64,000 bases of DNA from DATJPY01 sp035506135 (GCA_035506135.1 DATJPY010000048.1:1-64000); one strand, 5' to 3'; positions 1 to 8,993 are shown, counted from the first letter of the stretch. A program made the numbers and translations. The notes: generated by a model not told the origin, from the sequence alone.

Positions 1-191
1 AAGCGCAGGCTTCGCCTGGGATCCATGCGTCGGGGCCTCCTCGCCCAGGTCGTATCGGCCAGCCGCTGCGCGCTCCTGAGGCCCGGGCGGAAGGGGTCGG
101 GCGGTCGGTGCCGTGCCCGTCGGCTTGCGCAGTCGGCGCGAAGACACATAAATGAGTCGACGAGAGTGCTCGCCTCGATCAGCCCCGGCGT
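1..191. other. Left-edge non-coding stretch
   Basis: No open frame with recognisable protein content in either strand. It lies downstream (3') of the minus-strand K+ channel gene. A small stem (CAGGC-ttc-GCCTG) sits near base 7, but no T-tract follows it. I see nothing else in it. Confidence 0.4.
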
Positions 192-1232
192 CTAGCGGGG
201 CGCCGCGAGCTCGGCGAGGCGCATGACGCTCCGGCGGTCCCCCACCACCACGACGCGATCGCCCACCTCGAGCGCCACCTCGCCGGCCGGGTTCAGGACG
301 AGCGGGCCGGCGCCCCGTCGCACGGCCACCACCGAGAGCTGCAGGTCCTCGGACCCGAGCGTCGCCACGCGGTCGCCTGCGAGCGGCGATCCCGCACCGA
401 TCGCGACCTCCTCGAGGTCGATCTCGGCGCCGCTGCCGGGTGTCGCGAGTTCCATGAAATCGACCACCGCGGGGCGAACGATGGCGTGCGCCAGCCGCTG
501 GCCCGCAAGGTGATAGGGAGACACCACCTGGGTCGCCCCCGCGCGACGCAGCCGGCGCACCCCGGCCTCGGTCTCGGCGCGCGCATGGATGGCGATCTGG
601 GGATTGGCCTCGCGCGCGGCCAGACCGATGAAGGTGTTGACCGCCTCGCTGCCGGTCGCTGCGACGACGGCGCGCGCTCGCGTCACCCCGGCTCGCTCGA
701 GTGCCTCGTCGTCCGCGGCCGAGGCGACCAGCATGAGGTGCGGGCCGGGCTCGAAGCGCGCCGCCACCTCCTGATCCTCTTCGATCACGACCAGCGGAAT
801 CCCGCTGCGAGCGAGCTCCTCGGCCACCGCGCGCCCGAGGCGGCCGAAGCCGCACACGATCACGTGGTCGCGCAACGCCGCGATGCTCTGCATGATGGCC
901 CTCCTGCCCAGGATCTCCTGGATCCGGCCTGCGACCAGGAACTCCGCCAGCGCACCGAACGCATAGAGCGCGGCGCCGACGCCGGCGGCGATCAAAACCA
1001 TCGTGAAGGTGCGCCCCGCCGTTCCGAGCGGACGCACCTCCATGAAGCCCACCGTGGAGAGCGTCGTCACCGTCTGGTAGAGCGCCTCGAACGGCGTCAT
1101 GTCGGTGAGCGCGACGTAACCGGCGGTGCCTGCAGCGGTAAGGCCGAGCAGCAGTCCGAACGCGATCAACAGGTGACGGGCGCTCCCGCCCCCGAAGAGC
1201 CCGCCGTGCGCTCCAGATGCGCGCTCCCTCAT
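192..1232 (-). CDS. Ion channel / RCK (TrkA-N) potassium channel protein
   Basis: A 346-residue inner-membrane two-helix K+ channel with a cytosolic regulator of K+ conductance. Two hydrophobic helices (about residues 19-41 and 73-100) flank a pore loop with the filter-like string TLSTVGF. A Rossmann RCK domain follows, beginning VIVCGFGRLG, with the acidic strand end VVIEED that normally contacts nucleotide. The C-terminal 80 residues look like a TrkA-C domain. The frame is open 44 codons further upstream, but ATG at 1232 is preceded by GGAGAG and gives a normal N-terminus, so I start there. It is transcribed away from the crotonase gene at 1426. A role in K+ transport gated by nucleotide is inferred from the family. 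Confidence 0.85.
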   Translation of the reverse strand: MRERASGAHGGLFGGGSARHLLIAFGLLLGLTAAGTAGYVALTDMTPFEALYQTVTTLSTVGFMEVRPLGTAGRTFTMVLIAAGVGAALYAFGALAEFLVAGRIQEILGRRAIMQSIAALRDHVIVCGFGRLGRAVAEELARSGIPLVVIEEDQEVAARFEPGPHLMLVASAADDEALERAGVTRARAVVAATGSEAVNTFIGLAAREANPQIAIHARAETEAGVRRLRRAGATQVVSPYHLAGQRLAHAIVRPAVVDFMELATPGSGAEIDLEEVAIGAGSPLAGDRVATLGSEDLQLSVVAVRRGAGPLVLNPAGEVALEVGDRVVVVGDRRSVMRLAELAAPR

Positions 1233-1425
1233 CCGCTCTCCCGACGCGAACGTCCCGAGGCCGCGGTGTCGGATAGCACGCGGCGCGCTCGTGGTCTTGG
1301 GATCCGCCGCCCCGCAAGGCCGTCCACCCGTGCCGAGGTCTCCGGCTCGCGACGATGATGGCATCTCCGGCGCTTCTGTTTCCTCCCCGGCTGCGCTACT
1401 CGATCGCGCGGGGAGGAGCTTCCCG

Positions 1426-2310
1426 GTGAAGCCCTACCAGGACATCGTCCTCGAGATCGACCGCGGGCGCGCGCGCATCGTCCTCAATCGCCCCGAGAAG
1501 CACAACGCGATCCGCGGAGCCATGCATCGGGAGCTGCACGAGGCGCTCTGGACGGCCGACGAGGACCCGTCCGTGCACGCGATCGTGATCAAGGGCGCGG
1601 GCCCGAGCTTCTGCGCGGGGTTCGACCTCGGCGGCTACGAGCGCCAGCCGGGAGGCCGCGGCCGGCGCCGCGACACCTTCGACGACGACGCCTGGGAGAT
1701 CGAGCGCGGGCAGCGCCTCGATCTCGCGCCCTTCGACCTGCACAAGCCGGTGATCGCGCAGGTCCACGGCCACTGCCTCGCGGGCGGCACGGTGATCGCG
1801 CTCTTCTGCGACATGGTCCTGTGTGCGGACGACGCGTCGATCGGGTTTCCGCCCTCCCGGGACCTCGGCGCCACGCCGTCGATGATGTGGCTCTATCACG
1901 TGGGGCCGCAGTGGGCGAAGCGGCTCTTGCTCACGGGCGACACGATCACGGGTGCCGAGGCCGCGCGCATCGGCTTCGCGCTCAAGTCGGTGCCATCGGA
2001 CCGTCTCGAGGCGGAGGTCGAGCAGCTCCTCGACCGGCTGGCGCAGATCGACCACCACCTGCTCTCGGCCAACAAGCGCATCGTCAACCTCGGGCTCGAG
2101 CTGATGGGCGCGCGCACGCTCCAGCGCCTCGCCGCCGAGAACGATGCGCGCGCGCATCTGGCGCCGGGGACGCGGGAGTTCTTCCGCCGCGTGGAGGAGC
2201 ACGGGCTCCGCGAGGCCTTCAAGCGGCGCGATGCCCAGTTCGGAGACGGGCGCGCGCGCGTGGATGGCCCCGAGGTGCGCGACGCCAAGGGCAAGCTCGT
2301 CGATCCGTGA
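1426..2310 (+). CDS. Crotonase-family (enoyl-CoA hydratase/isomerase-like) protein lacking both catalytic Glu
   Basis: A 294-residue crotonase-fold protein acting on acyl-CoA. The oxyanion-hole strings are present (SFCAGFDL and HGHCLAGG), as is the usual cytosolic topology. In hydratases two glutamates follow (rat ECH Glu144 and Glu164). Here the equivalent strings read AGGTVIALFCD and GFPPSRDLG, so both positions are non-acidic. It is therefore unlikely to be a classical hydratase; an isomerase, hydrolase or other crotonase chemistry is possible. GTG at 1426 is chosen because GGAGGAG lies 7 bases upstream, although the frame is open from 1291. It lies alone between a divergent channel gene and a co-directional secreted protein gene. 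Confidence 0.8.
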   Translation: MKPYQDIVLEIDRGRARIVLNRPEKHNAIRGAMHRELHEALWTADEDPSVHAIVIKGAGPSFCAGFDLGGYERQPGGRGRRRDTFDDDAWEIERGQRLDLAPFDLHKPVIAQVHGHCLAGGTVIALFCDMVLCADDASIGFPPSRDLGATPSMMWLYHVGPQWAKRLLLTGDTITGAEAARIGFALKSVPSDRLEAEVEQLLDRLAQIDHHLLSANKRIVNLGLELMGARTLQRLAAENDARAHLAPGTREFFRRVEEHGLREAFKRRDAQFGDGRARVDGPEVRDAKGKLVDP

Positions 2311-2408
2311 ACGCGATGCAGCGGATCCGCGCGCTGTCGTCGTTGCGGTGGCTGCAGTGGACGGGCCCTTTGCTCCGCGACGCCGCCGGCGCGAGACTGC
2401 AGCGACCC

Positions 2409-3083
2409 ATGCGCCGATCCCTCGCCGCCGCCGTGCTGATGGCCGCGCTGCTGCAGCCGGCGAGTAGCCGCTCGTCGGGCGCGGGCTCGCACGCGAGCGC
2501 GGCGAGCACCTCGCGCTGGTGGACGCTCGACTGCGGTCAGGGGCGCCCCTCGGATGCGGCGCCGCCGGCGACGTGCACCTTCACCCTGCGGATCCGCGGC
2601 GCGATCGATGCATCGCGCTCGAACCTGGTCCGGCGGGCGATCGAGCGGCGCGACCAGGCGGCCCGGGCGCTCCGCCGCGACGTCTCCTTCCGCGTCGACG
2701 TCGACACCCAGGGTGGGGAGGTCTTCGCCGCCATGGAGATCGGGAGGCTGCTGCGGAGCGAGCAGGCGTCGATCTCCGTTCGCGAGGGGGCCTCGTGCAT
2801 CAGCGCGTGCGTCTTCCTGCTGATGGGCGCCGTCGAGCGGAGCGTCAGCGACGGGGCGCGGGTGGGCATCCATCGACTGTCCCTGCGAGCGACGCCTGCC
2901 GCGAGCAGAGACGACGCACTGGTCGACGCGATGGCCGAGGGCGTCCTGCTCTACGCCGAGCAGATGAACGTGCCGCGCGCGATCGTCGACGAGATGATGT
3001 CGATCCCGGCCGATCGCGTGGAGCTCTTGACTCCGCAGCAGCTCGCCCGGTACGGCATCCCGTCGATCGATCTCACTCGCTAG
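2409..3083 (+). CDS. Secreted ClpP/SppA-fold protein (COG3904-like)
   Basis: A 224-residue protein with an N-terminal signal peptide (MRRSLAAAVLMAALLQPASS). The body resembles periplasmic proteins of the ClpP/crotonase fold. A strand DVDTQGGEVFAAMEIGRLL matches the 'SPGG' turn region, and the string CISACVFLLMGA contains the Ser-Ala pair at the position of the ClpP/SppA nucleophile. A His follows in GIHRLS. This suggests a serine-hydrolase-like active site, but activity is not assured. ATG 2316 in the same frame is an alternative start; 2409 is preferred because it gives a clean signal peptide. Its 3' end overlaps the convergent MFS gene by 11 bases. Confidence 0.6.
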   Translation: MRRSLAAAVLMAALLQPASSRSSGAGSHASAASTSRWWTLDCGQGRPSDAAPPATCTFTLRIRGAIDASRSNLVRRAIERRDQAARALRRDVSFRVDVDTQGGEVFAAMEIGRLLRSEQASISVREGASCISACVFLLMGAVERSVSDGARVGIHRLSLRATPAASRDDALVDAMAEGVLLYAEQMNVPRAIVDEMMSIPADRVELLTPQQLARYGIPSIDLTR

Positions 3084-4419
3084 ACGAGGGCCGGATCTCG
3101 AGCGGCGCCGCGCTCTCCGGAGAGATCGTCTCGAGCTCGAGGCCGGCCGTCTCGGGGAAGAAGAAGAACATCACGAACGGCGCGATCATCCAGAAGACGG
3201 TCAGCCAGCGGACCGCGATCCAGTGCGACCCGGTCGAGCGGAAGAGCGCGCTCTCGATCAGGAAGCCGAGCGAGCCGCCGGTCGTGCCTGCCACCGCGAG
3301 CGCGCTCCCCGCCGTCGAGCGATACGAGGTCGGGAAGAGCTCCGCACCGTAGGCCGCGACGATGGTGCTCGACGCCAGGTCGCAGAACAGCTCGACGATC
3401 CAGATCGGGATCAGCATCGCGCCGCGCGTCGAGTAGAGCCAGATCGTGAGAAACGGGGCCGCGATGAAGAAGAGCGACCCCATCGTCCGGCGCCCGAAGC
3501 GATCGCTGAGCCGTCCGGCGACGATGTTGCCGAGGATGCCGACCGCGCCGCCCAGCAGGAAGAGGCTCGAGACGTCGCCGGGATCCCAGCCGTGCACCTC
3601 CTGCAGGAACTTGGGGAAGAGGAAGCCCGACGCGTTGCTGCCGAGCTCGCTCAGGAACGCCACCGCGACGAGCATCGCGAGGCGCCTCGGATGCTCGCGG
3701 AAGAGCGACCGGAGCGGGGCGAGGACGCTCGCGGGAGCTTGCCCCGCGGCCTCCTCCTGCTCGAAGCGCCGGCTCTCCGGGAGGAGCCGGCGCAGCGGGA
3801 TGATGAGCGCGAGGGGGATCAACGAGAGGCCGAAGAGGCCGCGCCACCCGTACGGGATCGCATCGATCCCCGCGAAGGCGAGCGCCGCCATGCCGTAGCC
3901 GACCGAGACCAGCGCCGAGAGGAGCCCGATCGCCCACCCGCGCACGCCCGCATCGACCTCCTCGCTGAGGATCACCAGCGCGACGGTGCCCTCCGCTCCG
4001 GCGAACGCGCGCGCCAGCACCTGGCAGATCGTGAACGCAGCCGCGTCGGGCGCGATCGCGGAGAGACCCGTGAAGATCGTGTAGGCGATCACGGTGTAGA
4101 GCAGGAGGCGCCGCCGGCCGAAGACGTCGGCGAGCGGCGTGATCAACAGCGAGAAGAGGGAGCCGAGGCGGATCGTCGACAGCAGCTTGCCGAGCGCCTG
4201 CTCCGAGATCCGCAGGCCCGCCTGGATCTGTTCGAGCGCGAGGCTCAGGAGCGCGAGGTCGTAGTTGTCGAAGAAGCCCGCGGTGCTCGCGATCAGGAAC
4301 ACGCGCCACTGGCGCGGCGTGAAGGCCGGCGTGGCACCGAAGAGCCCGAGGCGGATGCTCCGCCTGCGCTCGTCGGGGCTCCCGCCCCCTGGGCTGTGAT
4401 CCGCGGAATTGGCGCTCAT
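3073..4419 (-). CDS. Major facilitator superfamily transporter
   Basis: A 448-residue integral membrane protein with about twelve hydrophobic helices. The MFS signature between helices 2 and 3 is visible as PLADVFGRRRLLLYTV, and its counterpart in the second half as GRLSDRFGRRTMG, with the paired Arg/Asp charges kept. FFDNYDLALLS in helix 1 recalls sugar/organic-acid:H+ symporters. Substrate cannot be assigned. The gene is divergent from the PEP-CTERM-like gene at 4489 with a 69-bp spacer. It is convergent with the ClpP-fold gene, the last 11 bases overlapping. Confidence 0.85.
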   Translation of the reverse strand: MSANSADHSPGGGSPDERRRSIRLGLFGATPAFTPRQWRVFLIASTAGFFDNYDLALLSLALEQIQAGLRISEQALGKLLSTIRLGSLFSLLITPLADVFGRRRLLLYTVIAYTIFTGLSAIAPDAAAFTICQVLARAFAGAEGTVALVILSEEVDAGVRGWAIGLLSALVSVGYGMAALAFAGIDAIPYGWRGLFGLSLIPLALIIPLRRLLPESRRFEQEEAAGQAPASVLAPLRSLFREHPRRLAMLVAVAFLSELGSNASGFLFPKFLQEVHGWDPGDVSSLFLLGGAVGILGNIVAGRLSDRFGRRTMGSLFFIAAPFLTIWLYSTRGAMLIPIWIVELFCDLASSTIVAAYGAELFPTSYRSTAGSALAVAGTTGGSLGFLIESALFRSTGSHWIAVRWLTVFWMIAPFVMFFFFPETAGLELETISPESAAPLEIRPSSSE

Positions 4420-4488
4420 CAGCCCTGGGACTCGATGAATTGCGATTCGAGAAGAGATCGGAGCGCAGATACTGTACGATGCTCGGGC

Positions 4489-5568
4489 ATGTCACGGCCA
4501 GTGGGGCGGGTGCTCGGAGCGCGAGGCCTCGCGATGGCGGCGCTGGGATGCCTCGCCGGCGCGGCACCTGCCGGCGCCCGCATCGTGCTCGACTACACGA
4601 GCGTCGGCACCTTCAGCGAGCAGTTCTTCTACAACAACTGCGGCATCTCGGCCCGAGGCTCGGACCAGATGAACGTGAACCCGGCAGCGGGGCCCGGGAT
4701 CGGTGTCCAGGGCGGCGACGACTCGTCGCTCGATGGCGGCGAGACGCTGGCGTTCCAGTTCACGGACGATCTGCTCGGGCAGCCGGCCACGGCGACGGAC
4801 GTCTCCTACGTGGCGTCGGCCGCATCCGGCGGTGGGAGCGCGGCGATCTCGATCGAGGCGTTCGACTCGGCGAACGCGTCGCTCGGCACGCAACCCTTCT
4901 CCGGAACCAGCGAGCAGTCGATCTCCTCGGCATTCGGCGGCGCTCCGATCCAGAGGTTGGTCGTGACGGCGAACGCGGATCCCGTGCGCATCGAGCAGAT
5001 CGCGTACACCCCGGCGCCCGGAACGGGCATCAGCGTCGGCTGGGCCTACGGTGGGGCCTACCAGCGCGACGAGATCGATCTCTGCGGCGTCGCGCTCACG
5101 GGGTCGAACACGCTCTACGTCGGAGGCCTCGGCGCCGCAGGCGGCGGAGGCGTCGGCGTGGTGGGAGGCATCGGCGGCGGCCAGCCGAACCAGACGATCG
5201 ACACGGGCGAGACCCTCACGGTCTCCCTTCCCGAGGCCGAGACCGACGTCGCGCTCCACCTGTCGTCCAACTTCTATCTGACCGTCGACGGCGGCGCCGC
5301 GTTCGACGTCGCGGCCCTGGGCGCCCAGGGCGTTTCGCTCGGCACCGCGCACGTCAAGACCGACCAGCTCGACGTCGACGTCTCGGGCTTGTTCAGCGAC
5401 GCGCCCATCGGGAGCTTCACGATCGAGTCCAGCCCCGGCGGCAGCGACGGCGAGCAGCTCGGCTCCGTGACGTTCCGGGTGCCCGAGCCGGACGGTACCG
5501 CGAGCGCGCTCGCCGCGGCGGCCTCGATGTCCCTCGTGGGTCTCGCGCAGCGGCGTCGCCCGCGCTGA
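4489..5568 (+). CDS. Secreted beta-rich protein with PEP-CTERM-like sorting signal
   Basis: A 359-residue exported protein. It has a signal peptide (hydrophobic stretch ending GAAPAGA near residue 28) and a low-complexity, Gly/Ser/Asp-rich, predicted beta-rich body. The C-terminus begins VPEP at residue 331, followed by a small-residue hydrophobic segment and RRRPR. That order (PEP, transmembrane segment, basic tail) is the exosortase-dependent PEP-CTERM signal, which would anchor it transiently before processing at the surface. Only four Cys-containing sites occur. Function is unknown; PEP-CTERM proteins are often extracellular-matrix components. It is followed 9 bases later by a DUF3108 gene, so co-transcription is likely. 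No exosortase is present in this window. Confidence 0.7.
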   Translation: MSRPVGRVLGARGLAMAALGCLAGAAPAGARIVLDYTSVGTFSEQFFYNNCGISARGSDQMNVNPAAGPGIGVQGGDDSSLDGGETLAFQFTDDLLGQPATATDVSYVASAASGGGSAAISIEAFDSANASLGTQPFSGTSEQSISSAFGGAPIQRLVVTANADPVRIEQIAYTPAPGTGISVGWAYGGAYQRDEIDLCGVALTGSNTLYVGGLGAAGGGGVGVVGGIGGGQPNQTIDTGETLTVSLPEAETDVALHLSSNFYLTVDGGAAFDVAALGAQGVSLGTAHVKTDQLDVDVSGLFSDAPIGSFTIESSPGGSDGEQLGSVTFRVPEPDGTASALAAAASMSLVGLAQRRRPR

Positions 5569-5577
5569 GCGGAGACC

Positions 5578-6642
5578 TTGCCTCCCGTCCTCGCCGCGAG
5601 GCCGCGCGCGCTCCGTCTCGCGCTCGGAGTCGCGCTGCTCGGCTGCGTCGCGCTCACAGGCGCGGCCTGGGGCGAGCCGGCCGGCCCGCCCTGGCTCCTC
5701 GACGCGCCGGGCGCTCGCGTGCTCTCGCCCGCCAACCTGGCGTCGCGGCCGCCGCGCTTCCCGTTTCCGGTGGGTGAGCGCTTCGAGTACGCGATCTCGT
5801 GGTTCGGCGTCCCGGTCGGCACCGCGGCGATCGAGGTCGCGCGCTTCCTCGAGTTGGACGGCAGCCGCTACGCGCACGTCGTCGCGACCGCTGCCACGAA
5901 TCCGACGTTCTCGCTGCTCTATCCGGTGAACGATCGGACCGAGGCGTGGATCGACCTCGACCGGTTCGTGACGGTGCGCACGCTCGCGACCGAGGAGCAC
6001 GGCAGCGGCCGCTACGAGGAGGAGGTGCGCTACGACTGGAGCACCCACTTCCTGCACGCGCGCCTCGACAAGCTCTCGCAAGGGCGCCGGCGCGAGCTGG
6101 ACTTCGACTTCGGTCCGTTCGCGCGCGATACCTCCGACCTCTTCTACCAGCTCCGGACGCTGCCGCTCGCGACGGGCTACCGCGCGCACAGCGCCACCTA
6201 CGCGAACCGCCGCGTCTTCGAGTTCCGCATCGACGTCGGCGAGACGCGCGAGGTTCGAACCGAAGGCCTCGGCACGACCCCGGCGCTCGCGGTGCGTCCG
6301 TCCGCGTGGATGGACGGCCGCCCCTACGCCGCCGGCGACGGCGTCGTCTGGGTGGCGGGCGACGCGCGCATTCCGGTGCGCCTCGACGGCTGGATCCGTA
6401 CCGCCGGCAGCACCTTCCTCGTGCAGGGCCTGCACCTCGCGCTCACCCGCTACGTCGCGAGCGCACCCGGCTGGTCGCCGCCCTCCCAGCCGGCTCCCGT
6501 GCCCGGCACCGATGCGCCCGCGACCGTGCGCGGCGTCCCGCAGTGGACGCCGCCCGCCGACGTCCTGGCGGCGCGTCGAACGACCGGTGTCGTCCCCCGC
6601 GACTGGCGGAGCCCTCTGCCCGCGAGGAGCGCATCCCGCTAG
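5578..6642 (+). CDS. DUF3108 domain protein, exported
   Basis: A 354-residue protein starting at TTG with GGAG 4 bases upstream. Residues 1-32 form a signal peptide (hydrophobic LALGVALLGCVALTGAAW). From about residue 62 the string FPVGERFEYAISWFGVPVGTA marks the DUF3108 fold, a beta-barrel-like periplasmic domain of unknown function. It is often found beside envelope and lipid-handling genes. The sequence ends with a proline-rich tail of about 60 residues. It sits directly after a PEP-CTERM-like gene and 46 bases before the DUF4214 gene, in what looks like one transcription unit of envelope proteins. No catalytic motif is visible. Confidence 0.7.
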   Translation: MPPVLAARPRALRLALGVALLGCVALTGAAWGEPAGPPWLLDAPGARVLSPANLASRPPRFPFPVGERFEYAISWFGVPVGTAAIEVARFLELDGSRYAHVVATAATNPTFSLLYPVNDRTEAWIDLDRFVTVRTLATEEHGSGRYEEEVRYDWSTHFLHARLDKLSQGRRRELDFDFGPFARDTSDLFYQLRTLPLATGYRAHSATYANRRVFEFRIDVGETREVRTEGLGTTPALAVRPSAWMDGRPYAAGDGVVWVAGDARIPVRLDGWIRTAGSTFLVQGLHLALTRYVASAPGWSPPSQPAPVPGTDAPATVRGVPQWTPPADVLAARRTTGVVPRDWRSPLPARSASR

Positions 6643-6688
6643 GGTCATCGAGCCGCTCGCCGGGTGCAGGCCGGCTACCCTTTCGCCC

Positions 6689-7513
6689 ATGCAGCGAGCG
6701 ATGGCGTCGTCGCTGTGGGATCGGTCGCTTCGGCTTCTCGTCGCCCTCGGGATCGCCGTGGCCGGGAGCACGGCGCGTGCGGATTCCCTCCACGACGCCG
6801 CATTCGTCGCTCAGCTCTATCGCGATCTCCTGGATCGCACGGCCTCGGGCAGCGAGATCGATGCGGGAGTGCTCATGCTCGAGAACGAGAGCCGCCTCGA
6901 ATTCGCGAGCGCCCTCCTCGCCGGACCGGAGTACCGGCAGGATGTCGTCGGCGACCTCTATGACGGGTATCTCCTGCGCGCACCGACGTCGATCGAGCGG
7001 ACGGCGGGTGTGAACGCGCTCGGCTCGGGCACCGACGAAGGTCTCGCGGCTGCGATCCTCGGCAGCGCCGAGTACTTCGCGAGCCGCGGCGCCTCCGACG
7101 ATTCGGGGTTCCTCGTCGCGGCCTATGGCGACGTGCTCTCCCGATCCCCCACCTCGGGCGAGGACGCCTTCTGGCTCAGCGCCCTGGGCTCCGGAACGAC
7201 GCGGCAGGACGTCGCGGCGAGCCTGCTCGGCTCGCTCGAGTACGACGACGACCTGGTCACCTCCTTCTTCCAGCGCTTCCTGCGCCGCGCGCCGAGCTCT
7301 CCCGAGCTCCAGGACTCCGCCGCGCAGCTGAACGGCGGCGCTGCCAGCGACGAGCAGGTGATCGCGGAGCTGGTGGGGAGCGACGAGTACTACGCGCTCG
7401 CGCCCGAGCCCGCTCGCATCCTCGGCGAGGCGGCCGCTCTGGCTGCGCTGCTCACCGTCCGGCGTGCAGCTCCGCGCCGCCGGACGCGACACGAGCCCCG
7501 CGCCGCGCGATGA
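6689..7513 (+). CDS. DUF4214-repeat secreted protein with PEP-CTERM-like tail
   Basis: A 274-residue exported protein. A signal peptide ends near ARAD (residue 31). It is followed by about four imperfect 50-residue units of the DUF4214 type, each of the pattern FVxxLYRDLLxR ... LLxSxEY. DUF4214 occurs in surface-layer-like and matrix-associated proteins. At residue 239 the string PEP is followed by a short Ala/Leu-rich segment and RRAAPRRR, a second putative PEP-CTERM signal in 2 kb. It is less canonical, because the hydrophobic segment is short and about 15 residues follow the Arg cluster. Its stop codon overlaps the next gene's start as ATGA, indicating translational coupling with the methyltransferase. 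Confidence 0.65.
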   Translation: MQRAMASSLWDRSLRLLVALGIAVAGSTARADSLHDAAFVAQLYRDLLDRTASGSEIDAGVLMLENESRLEFASALLAGPEYRQDVVGDLYDGYLLRAPTSIERTAGVNALGSGTDEGLAAAILGSAEYFASRGASDDSGFLVAAYGDVLSRSPTSGEDAFWLSALGSGTTRQDVAASLLGSLEYDDDLVTSFFQRFLRRAPSSPELQDSAAQLNGGAASDEQVIAELVGSDEYYALAPEPARILGEAAALAALLTVRRAAPRRRTRHEPRAAR

Positions 7514-8367
7514 GAGAGGGTCGGCCCAGCACCACGGCGCTCTACGTCGCGATGGGGCGCGCCATCGCCCACGCCGATGCGCGGGCGAGCGGCTTCTCGG
7601 ATCCGATCGCGCGAGAGCTCCTGCCCGACGACGCGCGACGATTGGTGGACCTCCACGCGTCGGGGCAGCGGCCGCCGCGGCTTCGCGATCGCTGGACGCT
7701 GCGGATCGCGCGCCGCGTGTCGCGCATGATGACGCTGCGGACGCTTGCCATCGACGACGCGATCCGCTCCGCGCCCGAGCGGGGCCAGCTCGTGATCCTC
7801 GGCGCCGGGCTCGACGCGCGCGCGTGGCGCATGGACGAGCTGCGCGAGACCGTCGTGTTCGAGGTCGATCACCCCGCGACGCAGGCGGCGAAGCGCGAGC
7901 GCACGGCGGCGCTGCGCCCCCTGGCGCGAGAGGTCCGCTTCGTTCCCGTCGACTTCCAGCGCGACTCGCTCGAGGCGGCGCTCGAGCGCGCCGGTCAGGA
8001 CGCGACGCGGCCGACGCTCTGGCTCTGGGAGGGCGTGATCCGATACCTCTCGCCCGAGGCGATCGAGGCGACCCTCGACGCGATCGCGTCGCGCTCCGCA
8101 CCCGGGAGTCGCCTCGTCGCCAACTACACCACCCGGGCCGGCGGTGCGCGCTGGCTCAGCAACCTCGTGCTCAGGGCAATCGGAGAGCCGATCCGCTCCT
8201 CCATCTCGCCCGAAGGGTTCGCGGCGCTCTTGGCGACGCGCGGCTTCGCCGTGATCTCCGACACGGACGCCACCACCCTGGCCGCCCGCGCATCCGTTCC
8301 ATCGGGGGGGCTCGATCGCTGGCGCTGGGCGGGGATCCGCCACATCCTGGTCGCCGCGCGCTCGTAG
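7510..8367 (+). CDS. SAM-dependent methyltransferase (TIGR00027-type, leucine carboxyl methyltransferase-like)
   Basis: A 285-residue class I methyltransferase. The SAM-binding loop reads LVILGAGLDARAWRM. The acidic second-strand end is VFEVDHP, and LWLWEGVIRYL is a hallmark of the LCMT-like TIGR00027 family seen in actinobacteria and deltaproteobacteria. The length fits the family (about 270-310). Methyl acceptor is unknown; family members are associated with carboxyl methylation and with polyketide loci. Its ATG overlaps the DUF4214 stop codon by 4 bases. No signal peptide, so it acts in the cytosol. Confidence 0.8.
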   Translation: MREGRPSTTALYVAMGRAIAHADARASGFSDPIARELLPDDARRLVDLHASGQRPPRLRDRWTLRIARRVSRMMTLRTLAIDDAIRSAPERGQLVILGAGLDARAWRMDELRETVVFEVDHPATQAAKRERTAALRPLAREVRFVPVDFQRDSLEAALERAGQDATRPTLWLWEGVIRYLSPEAIEATLDAIASRSAPGSRLVANYTTRAGGARWLSNLVLRAIGEPIRSSISPEGFAALLATRGFAVISDTDATTLAARASVPSGGLDRWRWAGIRHILVAARS

Positions 8368-8423
8368 CCCCTCAAGCGCGACCCCGGGCGCACCGATCGA
8401 TCCATCGGCCTGGGAGTGGCCCG

Positions 8424-8993
8424 ATGGCGAAGGCGAAGGGTACGATCCTCGTAGGGATCGTGAAGTACCTCCGGAAGCACCGCGAGCCGGCGCTCCGCCT
8501 GCTCCCGCCCGACCTCCATCACTACCTGTCGGAGAAGATCTTCCTCTCGGCCTGGTATCCCGAGGAGGACCTGCTGCGCCTGATCCGCGCACGGCTGCGC
8601 CTCCACGAGGGCCCCGAGGACGAGGTGCTGGAGGCGATGGGCCGCATGACGGTGCAGGGCCACGCCGAGGGTGTCTACGCCCATCTCCTCGAAGGCGGAG
8701 GTCGGGGCGCTGCGACTGGCGCGCTCTGGTCGTCGCAGCACGACACCGGGACGCTCACCGTCGAACGCGAGAGTGCGACCACCAGCCGCCTCGAGCTCGT
8801 CGGCTACGCGCACCCGTCGCGCGAGATGTGCCGCATCGTCGAGGCGTACGTCGGCGAGACGCTCCGGCTCGCGGGGCGCGCCGGCATCACGGCCGAGAAG
8901 CTCTCGTGCGCGGTGCGCGGCGACCCGCAGTGCACCTGGCGCTTCACCTGGATCGCTCGGGTCGAGGCGCCCGCGACGAAGCCCGGCGACTGA
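8424..8993 (+). CDS. V4R/DUF2378-like small-molecule-binding protein
   Basis: A 189-residue cytosolic protein. The N-terminal half is alpha-helical and charged (residues 1-75). The C-terminal half ends with the pattern EKLSCAVRGDPQCTWRF, which resembles the C-x3-G-x-P-x-C Cys pair of V4R (4-vinyl reductase) domains and the end of DUF2378 proteins from myxobacteria. Such domains bind small hydrophobic or tetrapyrrole ligands and often feed signalling proteins. No output domain is fused here. ATG 8424 follows the stretch GGGAGTGG. It probably belongs to the preceding co-directional operon (56-bp gap). The family assignment is tentative. Confidence 0.5.
   Translation: MAKAKGTILVGIVKYLRKHREPALRLLPPDLHHYLSEKIFLSAWYPEEDLLRLIRARLRLHEGPEDEVLEAMGRMTVQGHAEGVYAHLLEGGGRGAATGALWSSQHDTGTLTVERESATTSRLELVGYAHPSREMCRIVEAYVGETLRLAGRAGITAEKLSCAVRGDPQCTWRFTWIARVEAPATKPGD

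Noticed and set aside
4440..4480. TTGCGA ... TACTGT/TACGAT resembling a sigma-70 promoter before the PEP-CTERM-like gene
   Set aside because: The spacing between the boxes (24 or more bases) is wrong, and alternative -35 boxes match poorly; only the AT-richer composition supports a promoter.
3223..4488. Plus-strand open frame running into the PEP-CTERM-like gene
   Set aside because: It is antisense to the MFS transporter; the translation is Arg/Glu-rich without homology, and a signal peptide appears only from the ATG at 4489.
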